64,000 nt of DNA from Phyllobacteriaceae bacterium (GCA_024742765.1 JANSXT010000005.1:120698-184697); one strand, 5' to 3'. Counted from the first letter of the stretch, positions 45,681 through 54,835 are shown. Numbers and translations: made by a program. Notes: generated by a model not told the origin, from the sequence alone.

Positions 45681-46942
45681 GGCGCGTCCTCCACCTTTGC
45701 CGGGTCGATCGGCTGGCCGCCATTGCGCAGCGACCACAGGGCCGCATGGACCATGCGCAGCGAGGAAAGCCCGTCATCGGGGCCGACCGGCGGCGTCGCG
45801 CCGCCGCAGAAAGCGCGCATGGTGCGCACCAGTTCCAGGTCGGCGCCGAAATGGGTCGACTGGCGCTCGGGATCGGTGAAATTCACCGTCTCGGCCTTGT
45901 GGCCATGGGCGGAGATGATGTCGATGCTGCCCGAGTGGCGTTCCATGCGCAGTCGGCCCGAGGCACCGACAATCTCCAGCGTTTCCTGATCGCTGGCCCA
46001 GGGGCCGAAAATGGTGAAGAACAGACAGGCAGTCATGCCGTTCTCATAGGCAACCGAGATGATCGCATGGTCGTCAATGTCGGCGCCGGGCAGGAAGACG
46101 CAATTGTCGTTGCGGTCCTCGATGCGGTGCGCATGGGTCCAGCTGTCATTGGCGACACGTCCGACGCCCTCGAACTTGTCGACCAGCGTGTGATGCCGGC
46201 GGTAGGGGCACTCACGGTCGCATTCGCTGCAACGCTGCGGCGCGTCGGGGTCAGGCTTGAAAATGCCGCTGCGCCCGCCGATGGCCGACACCAAGACCGG
46301 GCGCGCGCCGGCGATCCAGTTGAGCACGTCGAAATGGTGCGAGCATTTGTCGTTGATCGCGCCGCCGGACTTGGCCTGGTTGCGGTGCCAGAGCTGGAGA
46401 TAGCGTGTGTAGGGGATGACCGAGCGCAGCAGGATCATCTGCGGGTCGCCGATGCGGCCTTCATGGGCGAGACCGACGGCCTCGATCCACGGCTTTTCAT
46501 AGCGGCGAGTGAAGCCCATCATGACCGGGCTCGACGCCGCCTCGGCGCGCAGGATCGCCTCGGCGTCGGCGAGCGTGACGGAAATGGGCTTGTCCAGATA
46601 GATGCGCTTGCCGGCGCGCGCGGCGATCTCGACCGGTTTCCTGTGTGCATCTGTGTGGGTGGTGACGAGGACGAGGCCGACCGAGGGATCGGTGATCGCC
46701 GCTTCCATCTCCCCTGCAGGCATGACGGCGTGCGCAATGCCCTGCCGGGCATAGATCGCCGTCAGATGGTCGGCTGCGTGGCGGGCGCGATCGGGAAGCG
46801 CGTCATGCACGGAGACGATCCGGAACCCGGTCTCGTCGGCAATTTCGGCCATGCGCGCGCCGATATAATAGGCGCCGCGTTCGCCCGCCCCGATGATCGT
46901 CACGCCGATCTGATGCTGTTGTTGCTGTGGGGTGTGAAGCAC
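45677..46942 (-). CDS. Gfo/Idh/MocA-family oxidoreductase
   Basis: A 421-residue dehydrogenase with a Rossmann GVTIIGAGERG and the catalytic Lys at DKP (Lys118). The C-terminal domain has an inserted Cys cluster (C238-x2-C241-x3-C245) that may bind zinc, as in some sugar-dehydrogenase relatives. It is the first gene of the second sugar operon, 73 bp downstream of the regulator gene. It probably oxidises a sugar C-OH, perhaps on a glycoside. Confidence 0.9.
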   Translation of the reverse strand: MLHTPQQQQHQIGVTIIGAGERGAYYIGARMAEIADETGFRIVSVHDALPDRARHAADHLTAIYARQGIAHAVMPAGEMEAAITDPSVGLVLVTTHTDAHRKPVEIAARAGKRIYLDKPISVTLADAEAILRAEAASSPVMMGFTRRYEKPWIEAVGLAHEGRIGDPQMILLRSVIPYTRYLQLWHRNQAKSGGAINDKCSHHFDVLNWIAGARPVLVSAIGGRSGIFKPDPDAPQRCSECDRECPYRRHHTLVDKFEGVGRVANDSWTHAHRIEDRNDNCVFLPGADIDDHAIISVAYENGMTACLFFTIFGPWASDQETLEIVGASGRLRMERHSGSIDIISAHGHKAETVNFTDPERQSTHFGADLELVRTMRAFCGGATPPVGPDDGLSSLRMVHAALWSLRNGGQPIDPAKVEDAP

Positions 46943-46981
46943 GCCGCGCGTCCGCCAATGGTCTCGATGACGGCACGCTAT

Positions 46982-47019
46982 TTGAGTACAGGAATGGCTA
47001 CAATGCGCCCTATACTCAA
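46982..47019. promoter_or_regulatory. Spaced inverted repeat TTGAGTA...TACTCAA before the Gfo/Idh operon
   Basis: Perfect 7-bp arms at 46982-46988 and 47013-47019, 24 nt apart, fill the short spacer between the regulator stop and the Gfo/Idh start. The repeat could bind a dimer on one helix face or form a weak hairpin. The minus-strand TTGAGT may double as a -35. Confidence 0.35.
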
Positions 47020-48110
47020 TCGGAGTCCGGCGAGACCACGCTGCCGTGGACGACGTGGCTGATCGGCAGATAGTGCACGGTCGGCGCCGCGCTGGAGGCG
47101 GCGATCCGGTCGGTGATGATCTTCTCGAAAAGGTCGAGCTTTTCGCGATGGGAATTGCCGATCACATCGAAGCGGCGCACATGCTCGGACGGAAAATCGG
47201 TGCTGCCGAGCAGCAGCACGCTGAGTTCGTCGCCGATGGTCTGGCCCAGATCGGTCAGGCCGCGTTCGAGCATGAAGCCCTCGACGATGCCCCAGGCGAT
47301 CAGCGCGGTGAAGGGCAGTCTGCCATTGTCGTCGCGCAACGGGCCGAGGGCCGCGGTGATGTCGCCGATCTGGGTGGCGCCGGGCAGCTTGTCCATGGCG
47401 ATCAGCCGGCCCGCATCGGGGTCGGGCAGCCAGCGGCACAAAAGCTCGAACTCGCGCCGCGCCATGGCGATCTGGCGCGCCTCATGGCCGGAGGTCAGAA
47501 AGCCGATGCGCTCATGACCCTTTTCCTGCAAGGTCCGGAAGGCAATCGACAGTGCCTCGCGCCAGTTGGTGCCGATGGCGTCGGCATCGATGCCCGTTGC
47601 CGAAACGCCATCGACGATGATCGCGCGCGCATGGCGCTGCAGTTCGGCCAGCAATTCGATCGACATGACCTCGAAATGGATCTGGATCAGGCAGGCCTTG
47701 AACCGGCCCAGACGCCCGAGCAGCGCGACCGCCTGTTCTTCGCTTGAATAGCCGATCTGGAGCACGGAATGTCCGCGCGCCTTGAGCCGTTGCTCCATCT
47801 CCTGCAGCACGGACCGGGCAAGGCGGCTGTCGGAAATGCGGTAGAGGACGAGAAGGTCGCCTTCCCACTGTTCAGCTTCGACCGCCTCGGGATCGGCGAC
47901 GATGAGGCCAAGGCCCGGCTGGGCGCGCAGCCGGCCTTCGTCGAGAAGCGGCCTGAGCGCCTGTTCGACGGTGCGTTGCGCCGTGCGATGCGTGCGCATC
48001 AGCGCCTTGACCGTCGGCAGCTTGTCGCCCGTTTCCGCATCGGCGAGCCTGTGTTCCAGCCAATCGCGGATGCGTTCGATTTTGTCGATCGTGCTCTGTC
48101 TCATCCGCAA
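47016..48110 (-). CDS. GntR-type winged helix fused to LacI-like sensor domain (AraR-like regulator)
   Basis: A 364-residue regulator. Residues about 1-75 form a GntR-style winged helix (LPTVKALMRTHRTAQRTVEQALRPLLDEGRLRAQPGLGLIV). Residues about 80-360 resemble a periplasmic-binding/LacI sugar sensor (GFLTSGHEARQIAMARREFELL). This architecture is known from AraR. It lies immediately upstream of, and in line with, the second sugar operon, so it probably represses it in response to a sugar. Confidence 0.85.
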   Translation of the reverse strand: MRMRQSTIDKIERIRDWLEHRLADAETGDKLPTVKALMRTHRTAQRTVEQALRPLLDEGRLRAQPGLGLIVADPEAVEAEQWEGDLLVLYRISDSRLARSVLQEMEQRLKARGHSVLQIGYSSEEQAVALLGRLGRFKACLIQIHFEVMSIELLAELQRHARAIIVDGVSATGIDADAIGTNWREALSIAFRTLQEKGHERIGFLTSGHEARQIAMARREFELLCRWLPDPDAGRLIAMDKLPGATQIGDITAALGPLRDDNGRLPFTALIAWGIVEGFMLERGLTDLGQTIGDELSVLLLGSTDFPSEHVRRFDVIGNSHREKLDLFEKIITDRIAASSAAPTVHYLPISHVVHGSVVSPDSD

Positions 48111-48232
48111 AGCCCGCGGTTCCGATACTGCCCGCGCCGGTCAAAGGCGATTCACCCATGCCCCGGGCGGTGCAGGCTAAGCGCCTCCGCCGCCATTGTG
48201 AACCTTCGGTGGGCGCTCCGCGATCCAACCGC

Positions 48233-48249
48233 TGGACATGACATGTCCA
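48233..48249. promoter_or_regulatory. Perfect palindrome TGGACATG-A-CATGTCCA, probable operator
   Basis: An 8-1-8 perfect inverted repeat about 120 bp upstream of the GntR/LacI-type regulator gene. Its length and symmetry suit a GntR- or LacI-type dimer, so autoregulation by that protein is the simplest reading. Confidence 0.55.
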
Positions 48250-48357
48250 CCGGAACCGGTCCATTGCGAACCGGAGATGGTCATCCCCCAACTTGCCGTT
48301 GAAGCAACTGCAGCAACCTTTCTCGCAGAGGCGGGACGGGAGACGATCTTAAACGCC

Positions 48358-48392
48358 AAGGGCGGACGACCCTTTTGGAGCCGCCCGCCCTT
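48358..48392 (-). terminator. Stem-loop downstream of tctC (terminator-like)
   Basis: A 13-bp GC-rich stem with two G-U pairs on the minus-strand RNA (48392-48380 with 48370-48358) begins 23 bp after the tctC stop. The following run has only three U residues, so it is a weak intrinsic terminator. Confidence 0.5.
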
Positions 48393-48415
48393 TCAGCGCC
48401 TTGGGAGGTTGCGCC

Positions 48416-49372
48416 TTATTCGGAGAAATCGATCGTCGGCAGAAGCGCGGCAAAGAACGCATCTTCGGCCTGCAGCACGCCCAGGAATTCCTCCGGTCCG
48501 GCGAAATCGACCTCGACGAGCGCATTGGACGCGAACTCGGTGAAGGTGCTTCCGGTGGCCGATGCCTCGATGGCCGATGCCAGCGTGGCGAGCACGTCGT
48601 CGGGTGTTCCCGCCGGTGCCCACAGGCCGATATTCGGCGGCAGGGCGAGATCGATGCCCGCATCGCGCAGCGTCGGCAGATCAGGCGCAAGGCTGGTGCG
48701 TTCCTCGGAGAGCTGGGCCAGCGGGACCAGCTGCCCCGCTTCGCCGCGCGGAATGATCGCCGAGGCAAATCCGAGCACGACGTCGACCTCGCCGGCGACC
48801 GTGGCGGTGATGGCCGGGGTCACGCCGCCGAACGGGATGTGGAACATCTCGATTTCGGCAGCCTGGGCGATGGCCTCGGCGGCAATGTGCGTGGCGCCGC
48901 CGGTTCCAGCGCTGCCATAGCTGACCTCACCGGGATTTTCCTTGGCATAGGCGACCATCTCTTCGACGGTGGTGAAGGGCGCGCCCGTCCGCGCAGCGAT
49001 CACGTTGGGACCAACGGCCACGCGCGCGATCGGAGTGAGGTCGCCAAAGCCGTAGTTCAGGTCGCGCTGATGCGGCGCGACGGTCTGCACCGAACTGACG
49101 GCCATCAGGATCGTGTAGCCATCGGCATCGGCGTTGACGACTTCGGTGGCGCCGACCGTGCCGCCGGCACCCGGTTTGGTCTCGACGACCACGGGCTGGC
49201 CGAGCGCCTCGGACATGTCTTCGGCCAGCGTGCGCGCCATCGTGTCGGTAGAGCCCGGCGAATAGGGCACGATGATCGTCACGGTGCGTTCGGGAAAGCC
49301 TTGGGCGCTCGCCAGGGTGGCGCTGAGGCCCAGCGCCAGACCGGCGAGAAGTGAGGGAATGCGAAATCTCAT
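48416..49372 (-). CDS. tctC: Tripartite tricarboxylate transporter substrate-binding protein (TctC/Bug)
   Basis: A 318-residue Bug-family periplasmic protein with a signal peptide (cleaved near ASA-QG). It has the family's FPERTVTIIVPYSPGSTDT opening, VVETKPGAGGTVGA, and a C-terminal LGVLQAEDAFFAALL segment. ATG at 49372 follows GGAGGAAACC. It supplies the tctAB genes at 51904-53871 across the divergent spacer. The ligand is probably a di- or tricarboxylate. Confidence 0.92.
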   Translation of the reverse strand: MRFRIPSLLAGLALGLSATLASAQGFPERTVTIIVPYSPGSTDTMARTLAEDMSEALGQPVVVETKPGAGGTVGATEVVNADADGYTILMAVSSVQTVAPHQRDLNYGFGDLTPIARVAVGPNVIAARTGAPFTTVEEMVAYAKENPGEVSYGSAGTGGATHIAAEAIAQAAEIEMFHIPFGGVTPAITATVAGEVDVVLGFASAIIPRGEAGQLVPLAQLSEERTSLAPDLPTLRDAGIDLALPPNIGLWAPAGTPDDVLATLASAIEASATGSTFTEFASNALVEVDFAGPEEFLGVLQAEDAFFAALLPTIDFSE

Positions 49373-49430
49373 GGTTTCCTCCGTTTTGGATTGTGTGGTT
49401 CGTTTGGGCAGCCGTTCCCACCGTGCAGCG

Positions 49431-50809
49431 TCAATGGCGTTGCTCCGTTGGACGTCTCTCATTTGCGGCGGACCGGCCCGCGATCAGCCCCAGCCCCAAA
49501 GCCGACAGAAGACCGTTGCCGGACATGTAACCGCCGCCGCCCGAGCGGCCGCTGATGCCCATCGCCGCGCCGCCGCCGGCGTAAAGGCCGGCAATCGGAC
49601 GGTCGTCCGTGTCGAGGACGCGGGCGCTCGTATCGATCTTCAGGCCGCCCTGGGTGTGAAACAGCGCCGGTTCGATCTGCGTCGCGCAAAGGGGATCGCT
49701 CAGCGGTCCATTGCCCCAGTCGGCGCGGCCGAACCGGTCTGTGCGGTCTTCACGCGCGCAGCCTCTCGTCTCGGCGAGCGTTGCGGCCAACATGTCTTCA
49801 GGCAGGCCGATCCGCCGGGCCACGGCGTCACTGTCGGCCGCCGTTTCCGCCACGCCGAATGCGCAGGCTTCGGCAAATTGCGGCTGGCCTGCCGCGACAT
49901 CGTCGCGGATCGAAGCGTCGTAGATCAAGTGAAACGGTCCGGCGGCGGCCAGTTCCAGGTCCGCAAAGCCGGAATAGCCGAGCGTCTCGTCGCCGAACCG
50001 CCGCCCATCGCGGTCGACGATGAAACCGCCGCGTTCGATCAGCGTCCAGGTCACCAGCGCACCGGTCTTTACGCTCAGCGCCGCATGGCCCTGATAGGCC
50101 GCCACGTTGCCGGTTGCCGCACCGATGTCGCGGCCCCAGACGATGGCGTCTCCGGTGCTGTCCGGCGATCCGGCGTAGGCGGCGCCAGCGACCTGCGGAC
50201 AGTGATCGGCCAACAGGTCGGATGCGGCGGCAAAGCCGTTGCACGCGAGCACGACTGCATCGGCGGCGATCGTGTCGTCGCCCGCCCGAGCGCCGACAAT
50301 CCGGCCATCGTCGCTGATCAGCCCCGTTGCGGGCTGGCCCAGGGCAAGCGGGATATCGCGGTCCCGGACCGCGGCCGCCAGATCGTCGAGCAGATCGGCA
50401 CCGCGCCGCGAGGGCGGCGCGTGAAGGCGACAGGTGGTGTGGCCGACATGTTTGTATGTGGTGATCAGATCGAGCCTGACGCCGTTCTCGACCAAAAAAT
50501 CGATCAGCGCGCCGGAGGTTTCGGCAAGCGTATCGACCAGCGCGTCGGCGTCATGCGATCCGCCGGCCGCGCGCAGGTCGCTGGCGAACAGGGAGGCACT
50601 GTCTTCTCGACGCCCGCAGATGCCTGGAACCGTGTCTGCGCGGCCGGAATGGAGCCGCTCGACAGGGCGGTGTTGCCGCCCAGCGTGTGTGCCTTTTCGA
50701 GGATTGCGACATCGACACCGGCGTCATGGGCCGCCAGAGCTGCGGTCAAGCCGCAGCCGCCCGCGCCGATCACCAGCACATCGACCGACGCTGAATGGTC
50801 CTCAGTCAT
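49431..50809 (-). pseudogene. FAD-dependent oxidoreductase (fumarate reductase/TcuA-like flavoprotein), frameshifted
   Basis: Two adjacent frames together make one flavoprotein. The N-terminal frame from ATG 50809 has VLVIGAGGCGLTAALAA and GGNTALSSGS up to about 50605. The C-terminal frame continues from a DSASLFASDLRAAGG segment to GISGRSGGGGYMSGNGLL and ends at 49431. The total length is one base short of a whole number of codons. A one-base deletion near 50601-50606 (in GAGAAGACAG on the minus strand) explains it; repaired, the protein is about 459 residues. Relatives dehydrogenate tricarballylate or reduce fumarate. It may be inactive or a sequencing error. Upstream lie two operator-like sites. 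Confidence 0.82.
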
Positions 50810-50884
50810 GTTCGACACTGCCCACGTTCCCCGGCGCACGGTTTTCGGTGAGGGATGCCGGCGCACAAGGCCAGAATCCACCAA

Positions 50885-50896
50885 AGTGTTGACACT
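50885..50896. promoter_or_regulatory. Operator-like site AGTGTTGACACT (copy 1)
   Basis: An AGTGT-TG-ACACT inverted repeat, identical to the copies at 51082 and 55581. It lies 76 bp upstream of the FAD gene start. On the minus strand it overlaps a TATAGT -10 candidate whose -35 TTGACA is at 50924-50919. The likely binder is the GntR-FCD protein at 54836. Confidence 0.65.
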
Positions 50897-50917
50897 ATAG
50901 GATGTTGATCAGGCGCT

Positions 50918-50927
50918 CTGTCAACAG
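50918..50927. promoter_or_regulatory. Operator-like site CTGTCAACAG (variant copy 2)
   Basis: A CTGT-CA-ACAG palindrome on the same theme. On the minus strand it contains the TTGACA -35 candidate for the FAD/tctC operon, and it is 33 bp from copy 1. Confidence 0.5.
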
Positions 50928-51081
50928 TTTTTGCAATTTTCCTGCATTGCCCCACCCGATCGCGGACAGGGTCGTGAATCTTCATTTGCTGGCCCGATTT
51001 TTATAAGCATATAATTTTTATGAATTAAATCGATCATCCTTTCAAGTTTGACCCATGGCGAACGATGAATGGACTATGAAA

Positions 51082-51093
51082 AGTGTTGACACT
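51082..51093. promoter_or_regulatory. Operator-like site AGTGTTGACACT (copy 3)
   Basis: An exact copy in the extended context AAAAGTGTTGACACTTTG, containing a plus-strand TTGACA (51086-51091). It lies 63 bp before the SDR/tctBA operon. No good -10 is seen 17 bp downstream. Confidence 0.62.
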
Positions 51094-51155
51094 TTGTGGA
51101 TTCGTGCGAAACAAAAGTCCGGTCGGTCAACAGACTCGCTTATGATTGGGCGTTC

Positions 51156-51917
51156 ATGCAGGTCCCATGTTTCTACACGCTGCCGCAACGGGTCGTCGTC
51201 ACCGGCGCCTCGTCAGGCATCGGGCTGGCCGTGGCGCGATCACTCATCGACGCCGGATCGGAGGTGGTGGGCATCGACATTGCAGCGTCTCCGGATATTG
51301 ACGGACCCCATGAGCATGTGCGCGGCGACCTTTCGACACTCGAGGGAATTGGCAATGTGAGCGCCAATCTGCTGGGAAGGCGTTGCGACGGCCTCGTTCA
51401 TGCCGCCGGCATCATGCGCACCGATGCCCATCGGGATGTGGCGGGTTCGCTGGCCGCGCAATTGTGGGCGTTGCATGTCGTCGCGCCGCAACGGCTGTGC
51501 GCGATGCTGCTGCCGGCCATGCCCGACCGGACGGGGCGTGTCGTCATGCTGTCGAGCCGTGCCTCCGCCGGACGGGCAGGGCGCGCGCTTTATGCGGCCT
51601 CGAAGGCGGGCAGCGAGGCGCTTGTGCGCTCGTTGGCGCTTGAAGTGATGGATCGCGGGATCACGATCAATGCCGTCGCGCCGGGCCCGGTCAGAACGGC
51701 ACAGACCATCGATCCCAAGCGCGCCGATGCGGCGGTTGCGTTGCCGCCGATGGGCCGCTTGATTGCGCCCGAAGAGATCGCGGCGACCGTGCTGTTCCTC
51801 TTGTCGGACAAGGCGGGCGCGATCACGGGACAGACATTGGTGCAGTGCGGCGGCTTGTCATTGGCGCCGCCGTCACCCGAGCCAGCTCAACAAGGAGCGC
51901 AGCATGAAACGCTTTGA
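51156..51917 (+). CDS. SDR family oxidoreductase
   Basis: A 253-residue classical SDR: TGASSGIG, a VHAAG variant of NNAG, catalytic Ser in VVMLSSRAS and YAASK. ATG at 51156 was chosen so that the Rossmann motif is near residue 16. It heads the operon with tctB, which it overlaps by 14 bp. A role in oxidising a hydroxy acid imported by the Tct system is plausible. Confidence 0.86.
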   Translation: MQVPCFYTLPQRVVVTGASSGIGLAVARSLIDAGSEVVGIDIAASPDIDGPHEHVRGDLSTLEGIGNVSANLLGRRCDGLVHAAGIMRTDAHRDVAGSLAAQLWALHVVAPQRLCAMLLPAMPDRTGRVVMLSSRASAGRAGRALYAASKAGSEALVRSLALEVMDRGITINAVAPGPVRTAQTIDPKRADAAVALPPMGRLIAPEEIAATVLFLLSDKAGAITGQTLVQCGGLSLAPPSPEPAQQGAQHETL

Positions 51918-52344
51918 CCGCAACGAGATCATCGCCGCGCTGGCGATGATGGCGTTCGGCATGATCTGGCTGGTCATCGGTCAGGGCTATGCGATGGGCA
52001 ACAGCGTGCGGATCGGCGCCGGGGTGTTCCCGGTTGCCCTGAGCATCATCCTCATCGCCCTTTGTGGCGTCCTCGTCCTTCAGGCCCGCGGCGCCGAGCA
52101 TCGCCCCTTCGGCTTCCAGTTCCGGCCGATGGCGCTCGTTCTGGGCGGCATCCTGTTCTGGGCGCTGACGGTCGATGTCATCGGATTTCTGCCGGCGACC
52201 ATCGTCCTTGTGGCGTCGTGCGCGCTTGCCGAGCGGGCCAGCACATGGCGATCGACGCTGTTTCTGACCGCAGGCCTGTGCGCCTTCGGCTATGGGGTCT
52301 TCATCGAGGGCCTGAACATTCCGCTTTCGGTCATCGGGGAGTGA
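51904..52344 (+). CDS. tctB: Tripartite tricarboxylate transporter small membrane subunit TctB
   Basis: A 146-residue membrane protein with four hydrophobic segments (starting at IIAALAMMAFGMIWLVIG), the TctB family size and topology. AAGGAGC precedes ATG at 51904. It lies between the SDR and tctA genes, as in canonical tct operons. Confidence 0.88.
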   Translation: MKRFDRNEIIAALAMMAFGMIWLVIGQGYAMGNSVRIGAGVFPVALSIILIALCGVLVLQARGAEHRPFGFQFRPMALVLGGILFWALTVDVIGFLPATIVLVASCALAERASTWRSTLFLTAGLCAFGYGVFIEGLNIPLSVIGE

Positions 52345-52348
52345 TGCC

Positions 52349-53871
52349 ATGGACCTGATCGCCGGCCTCTCACTCGGTTTCGAGACGGCGCTGTCGCCCG
52401 CCGCGCTGATGTTCTGCTTTTTCGGCGTCAGCATCGGCATGTTCATCGGCGTGCTGCCGGGTATTGGCCCGCTCGCCGCCGTCGCGATGATCCTGCCCGT
52501 CACCTATCATCTGGATGCATCAAGCGCGCTGATCATGCTGGCGGGCATCTTCTATGGCGCCCAATATGGCGGCTCCACCGCCTCGATCCTGCTCAACCTG
52601 CCGGGGACCTCGACAACCGCCGTCACGGCGATCGACGGCTATCCGATGGCCCAGCAGGGCAGGGCGGGTGTGGCGCTGTTCATCACCACGATCACCTCCT
52701 TTTTCGGCGGCTGCCTGGCCATCATCCTTTTGATGAGCTTTGCGCCGGCGCTCGGTGCCATGGCGCTGAGATTCTCATCGGCGGAGTATTTTTCCATCAT
52801 GCTTCTGGGCCTGATCGCAGCGGCGACCATGTCGCTCGGCAGCCCGATCAAGGGCATCGTTTCGGTCGTCGCCGGCCTGATGCTCGCCATGGTGGGCATG
52901 GACACCACATCGGGACAGTTGCGCTATACGTTCGGCATTCTTGAACTGCAGGACGGGCTCAATCTGGTCGCCAGGCGATGGGCCTGTTCGGCGTCGCCGA
53001 AATCCTGCGCAATGCGGGCACGCCGGAGCGCGACACGTCCAAGCTGCAGAAAGTGCGGTTCAGAGATCTGATGCCGACGCGCGCCGATCTGCGCCAGTGC
53101 TGGAAACCGTCCCTGCGCGGCGCGGGCATCGGCTCGTTCATCGGCGTACTGCCCGGCGCCGGGCCGACGCTGGCGGCGTTTTTGTCCTATGCGGCCGAGA
53201 AGCGCGTCGCCAAGGATCCCAGCCGGTTCGGGCGCGGGGCGATCGAGGGGATTTCGGCGCCGGAAGCGGCCAACAACGCTTCGACGCAGGCGGCCTTCAT
53301 CCCGACCCTTGCGCTCGGCATTCCGGGCGATGCGGCCATGGCGGTGCTGCTCGGCGCGATGATGATCCACGGCATCCAGCCGCGACCCGAATTCTTCACG
53401 CTCCATGCCGACCTGTTTTGGGGCCTGGTGGTGAGCTTCTGGATCGGCAATCTGATGCTGCTGGTGCTCAACATACCGCTGATCGGCATCTGGGTCCGCA
53501 TTCTCACGGTGCCGAAAAGACTGCTGTTTCCCGCAGTCATCTTCTTCATCTGCGTTGGCGTCTACAGCGTCAACAACAACCCGTTCGACGTGCTGATGGT
53601 GATCGTTTTCGGTCTGGTGGGCTATGTGATGAACGCGTTCCAGTACCCGACAGCGCCGCTTCTGATGGGGTTCATTCTCGGGCCGCTGATCGAGCAGCAC
53701 TTCCGGCGCGCGCTTCTGTTCTCCCGCGGGGACATGACGACCTTCATCGACAGGCCGATCAGTGCGGCCTTTCTGGCGGCGAGCGTGCTGCTGCTGCTGA
53801 CGATGGCGCTGCCGCTGATCAAGAGGCTCGCCGCGCGCGTTGCGGAACGCAAAAGGGTCGGCGCCGACTGA
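52349..53871 (+). pseudogene. tctA: Tripartite tricarboxylate transporter large membrane subunit TctA, frameshifted
   Basis: The N-terminal frame (52349 to about 52970) has the TctA hallmark GMFIGVLPGIGPLAAVAMILP and AQYGGSTASILLNLPG. The C-terminal frame (about 52976-53871) has FIGVLPGAGPTLAAFLSY and LGIPGDAAMAVLLGAMM. The expected family text FGILELQDGLNLV then AMGLFGVAEIL is split by a frame change at 52970-52977. The full span is one base short of whole codons, so a single-base deletion explains it; repaired, it is about 507 residues, the normal TctA length. The C-terminal half has its own ATG at 52978. It is either a true lesion or a sequencing error. Confidence 0.85.
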
Positions 53872-53892
53872 GCCGGCGGTGGTCTACCGATA

Positions 53893-54831
53893 TCAAGACG
53901 CCGCGCGGTCCTCGGGCAGGGTGATGGCGTCGAGATCCGCATAACGCTGTTCCATCGCCTTGATTTCCGGCTGGCCCATCAGCGCCCAGATGTCGTCGAT
54001 GCCATAAAGCAGGTCCGGGCGGTCGGTGGTCTCGCCGCTGTCCATCACGTCCTTGAGAATGGACAGGGCGTTCTCCATGGCCATCAGCGCGGCGGCCGGC
54101 AGCATGCGGGGCAGCGTGACGCGCTTGACGCCCAGCGCTTCGAGCCGCTTCACCGGAATCAATGGCGTCGTCGGCCGGTGGCGGATGCCAAAGCCCATAT
54201 TGACCGAGACCGGAACGGGTGAAGCATCCACCAGCCGCTTGATCTGCTCCTCGCCGCCGATCGCGTCGGCGAAGATCAGGTCCGCGCCGGCGGCGGCATA
54301 GAGCCGGGCGCGGCGAATGGCGCCTTCGATCCCCTCGACCGCGATCGCATCGGTGCGCGCCAGAACGACGAAATCGTCATCCTTGCGGGCATCGCACGCC
54401 GCCTCGATCTTGCGCGCCATCTCTCGCATGTCGATGACATCCTTTCCGGCCATGTGGCCGCAGCGTTTCGGACTGATCTGGTCCTCGATATTGACGCCGG
54501 CCAGGCCGGCCTCCTCGAACCGTTCGATCGTGTGATAGACGGCCACCGCATTGCCGTAGCCCGTGTCGGCATCGGCCATGACAGGGATGGACACGCTGCG
54601 CGCCATCATGCGGCAGGCTTCGAGATTGTCGGTCAATCCCATGATGCCAACGTCCGGCACGCCCATGCGCGAATTGGCGAGACCGGCCCCGGTCGTGCAG
54701 GCGGTCCGGAAACCCATCTTTTCGACCATCCGGACGCTGTAGCCGTCATAGACGCCGGGCGAGACGACGATGCCGTCTTCGGCCAGCAATTCGCGCATGC
54801 GGCGGGCGGGCTTTTTTGCCGCTTCGGTCAT
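53893..54831 (-). CDS. Isocitrate lyase/PEP mutase-family enzyme
   Basis: A 312-residue (beta/alpha)8 enzyme of the ICL/PEPM superfamily. It has DADTGYG (Asp87, Asp89 for Mg), VNIEDQ (Glu116, Asp117) and the lyase signature K122-R-C124-G-H126 with catalytic Cys124. The KRCGH motif places it with C-C lyases (2-methylisocitrate lyase, 2,3-dimethylmalate lyase) rather than PEP mutases. It would cleave a 2-hydroxy acid to pyruvate or glyoxylate plus a second acid. It sits 4 bp from the GntR gene and within the same regulon as the aconitase-family hydratase. Confidence 0.88.
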   Translation of the reverse strand: MTEAAKKPARRMRELLAEDGIVVSPGVYDGYSVRMVEKMGFRTACTTGAGLANSRMGVPDVGIMGLTDNLEACRMMARSVSIPVMADADTGYGNAVAVYHTIERFEEAGLAGVNIEDQISPKRCGHMAGKDVIDMREMARKIEAACDARKDDDFVVLARTDAIAVEGIEGAIRRARLYAAAGADLIFADAIGGEEQIKRLVDASPVPVSVNMGFGIRHRPTTPLIPVKRLEALGVKRVTLPRMLPAAALMAMENALSILKDVMDSGETTDRPDLLYGIDDIWALMGQPEIKAMEQRYADLDAITLPEDRAAS

Positions 54832-54835
54832 GATG

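Larger units (their letters stand above)
48111..48415. other. Intergenic region between the GntR/LacI regulator and tctC
   Basis: A 305-bp spacer without a convincing gene. It contains the palindrome at 48233-48249, upstream of the regulator, and a stem-loop at 48358-48392, downstream of tctC. Confidence 0.6.
50810..51155. other. Divergent regulatory spacer between the FAD gene and the SDR/tct operon
   Basis: A 346-bp AT-richer spacer with no gene. It holds three copies of the operator-like GTGTTGACAC motif and probable promoters in both directions. Confidence 0.65.

Noticed and set aside
44412..45989. 525-codon plus-strand open frame
   Set aside because: It is antisense to the PHP-like hydrolase and Gfo/Idh genes, with no motif or ribosome binding site.
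52970..52978. Programmed -1 frameshift in tctA
   Set aside because: No X-XXY-YYZ slippery heptamer or clear downstream stimulatory structure is visible, and TctA is not known to use frameshifting. A lesion or sequencing error is simpler.
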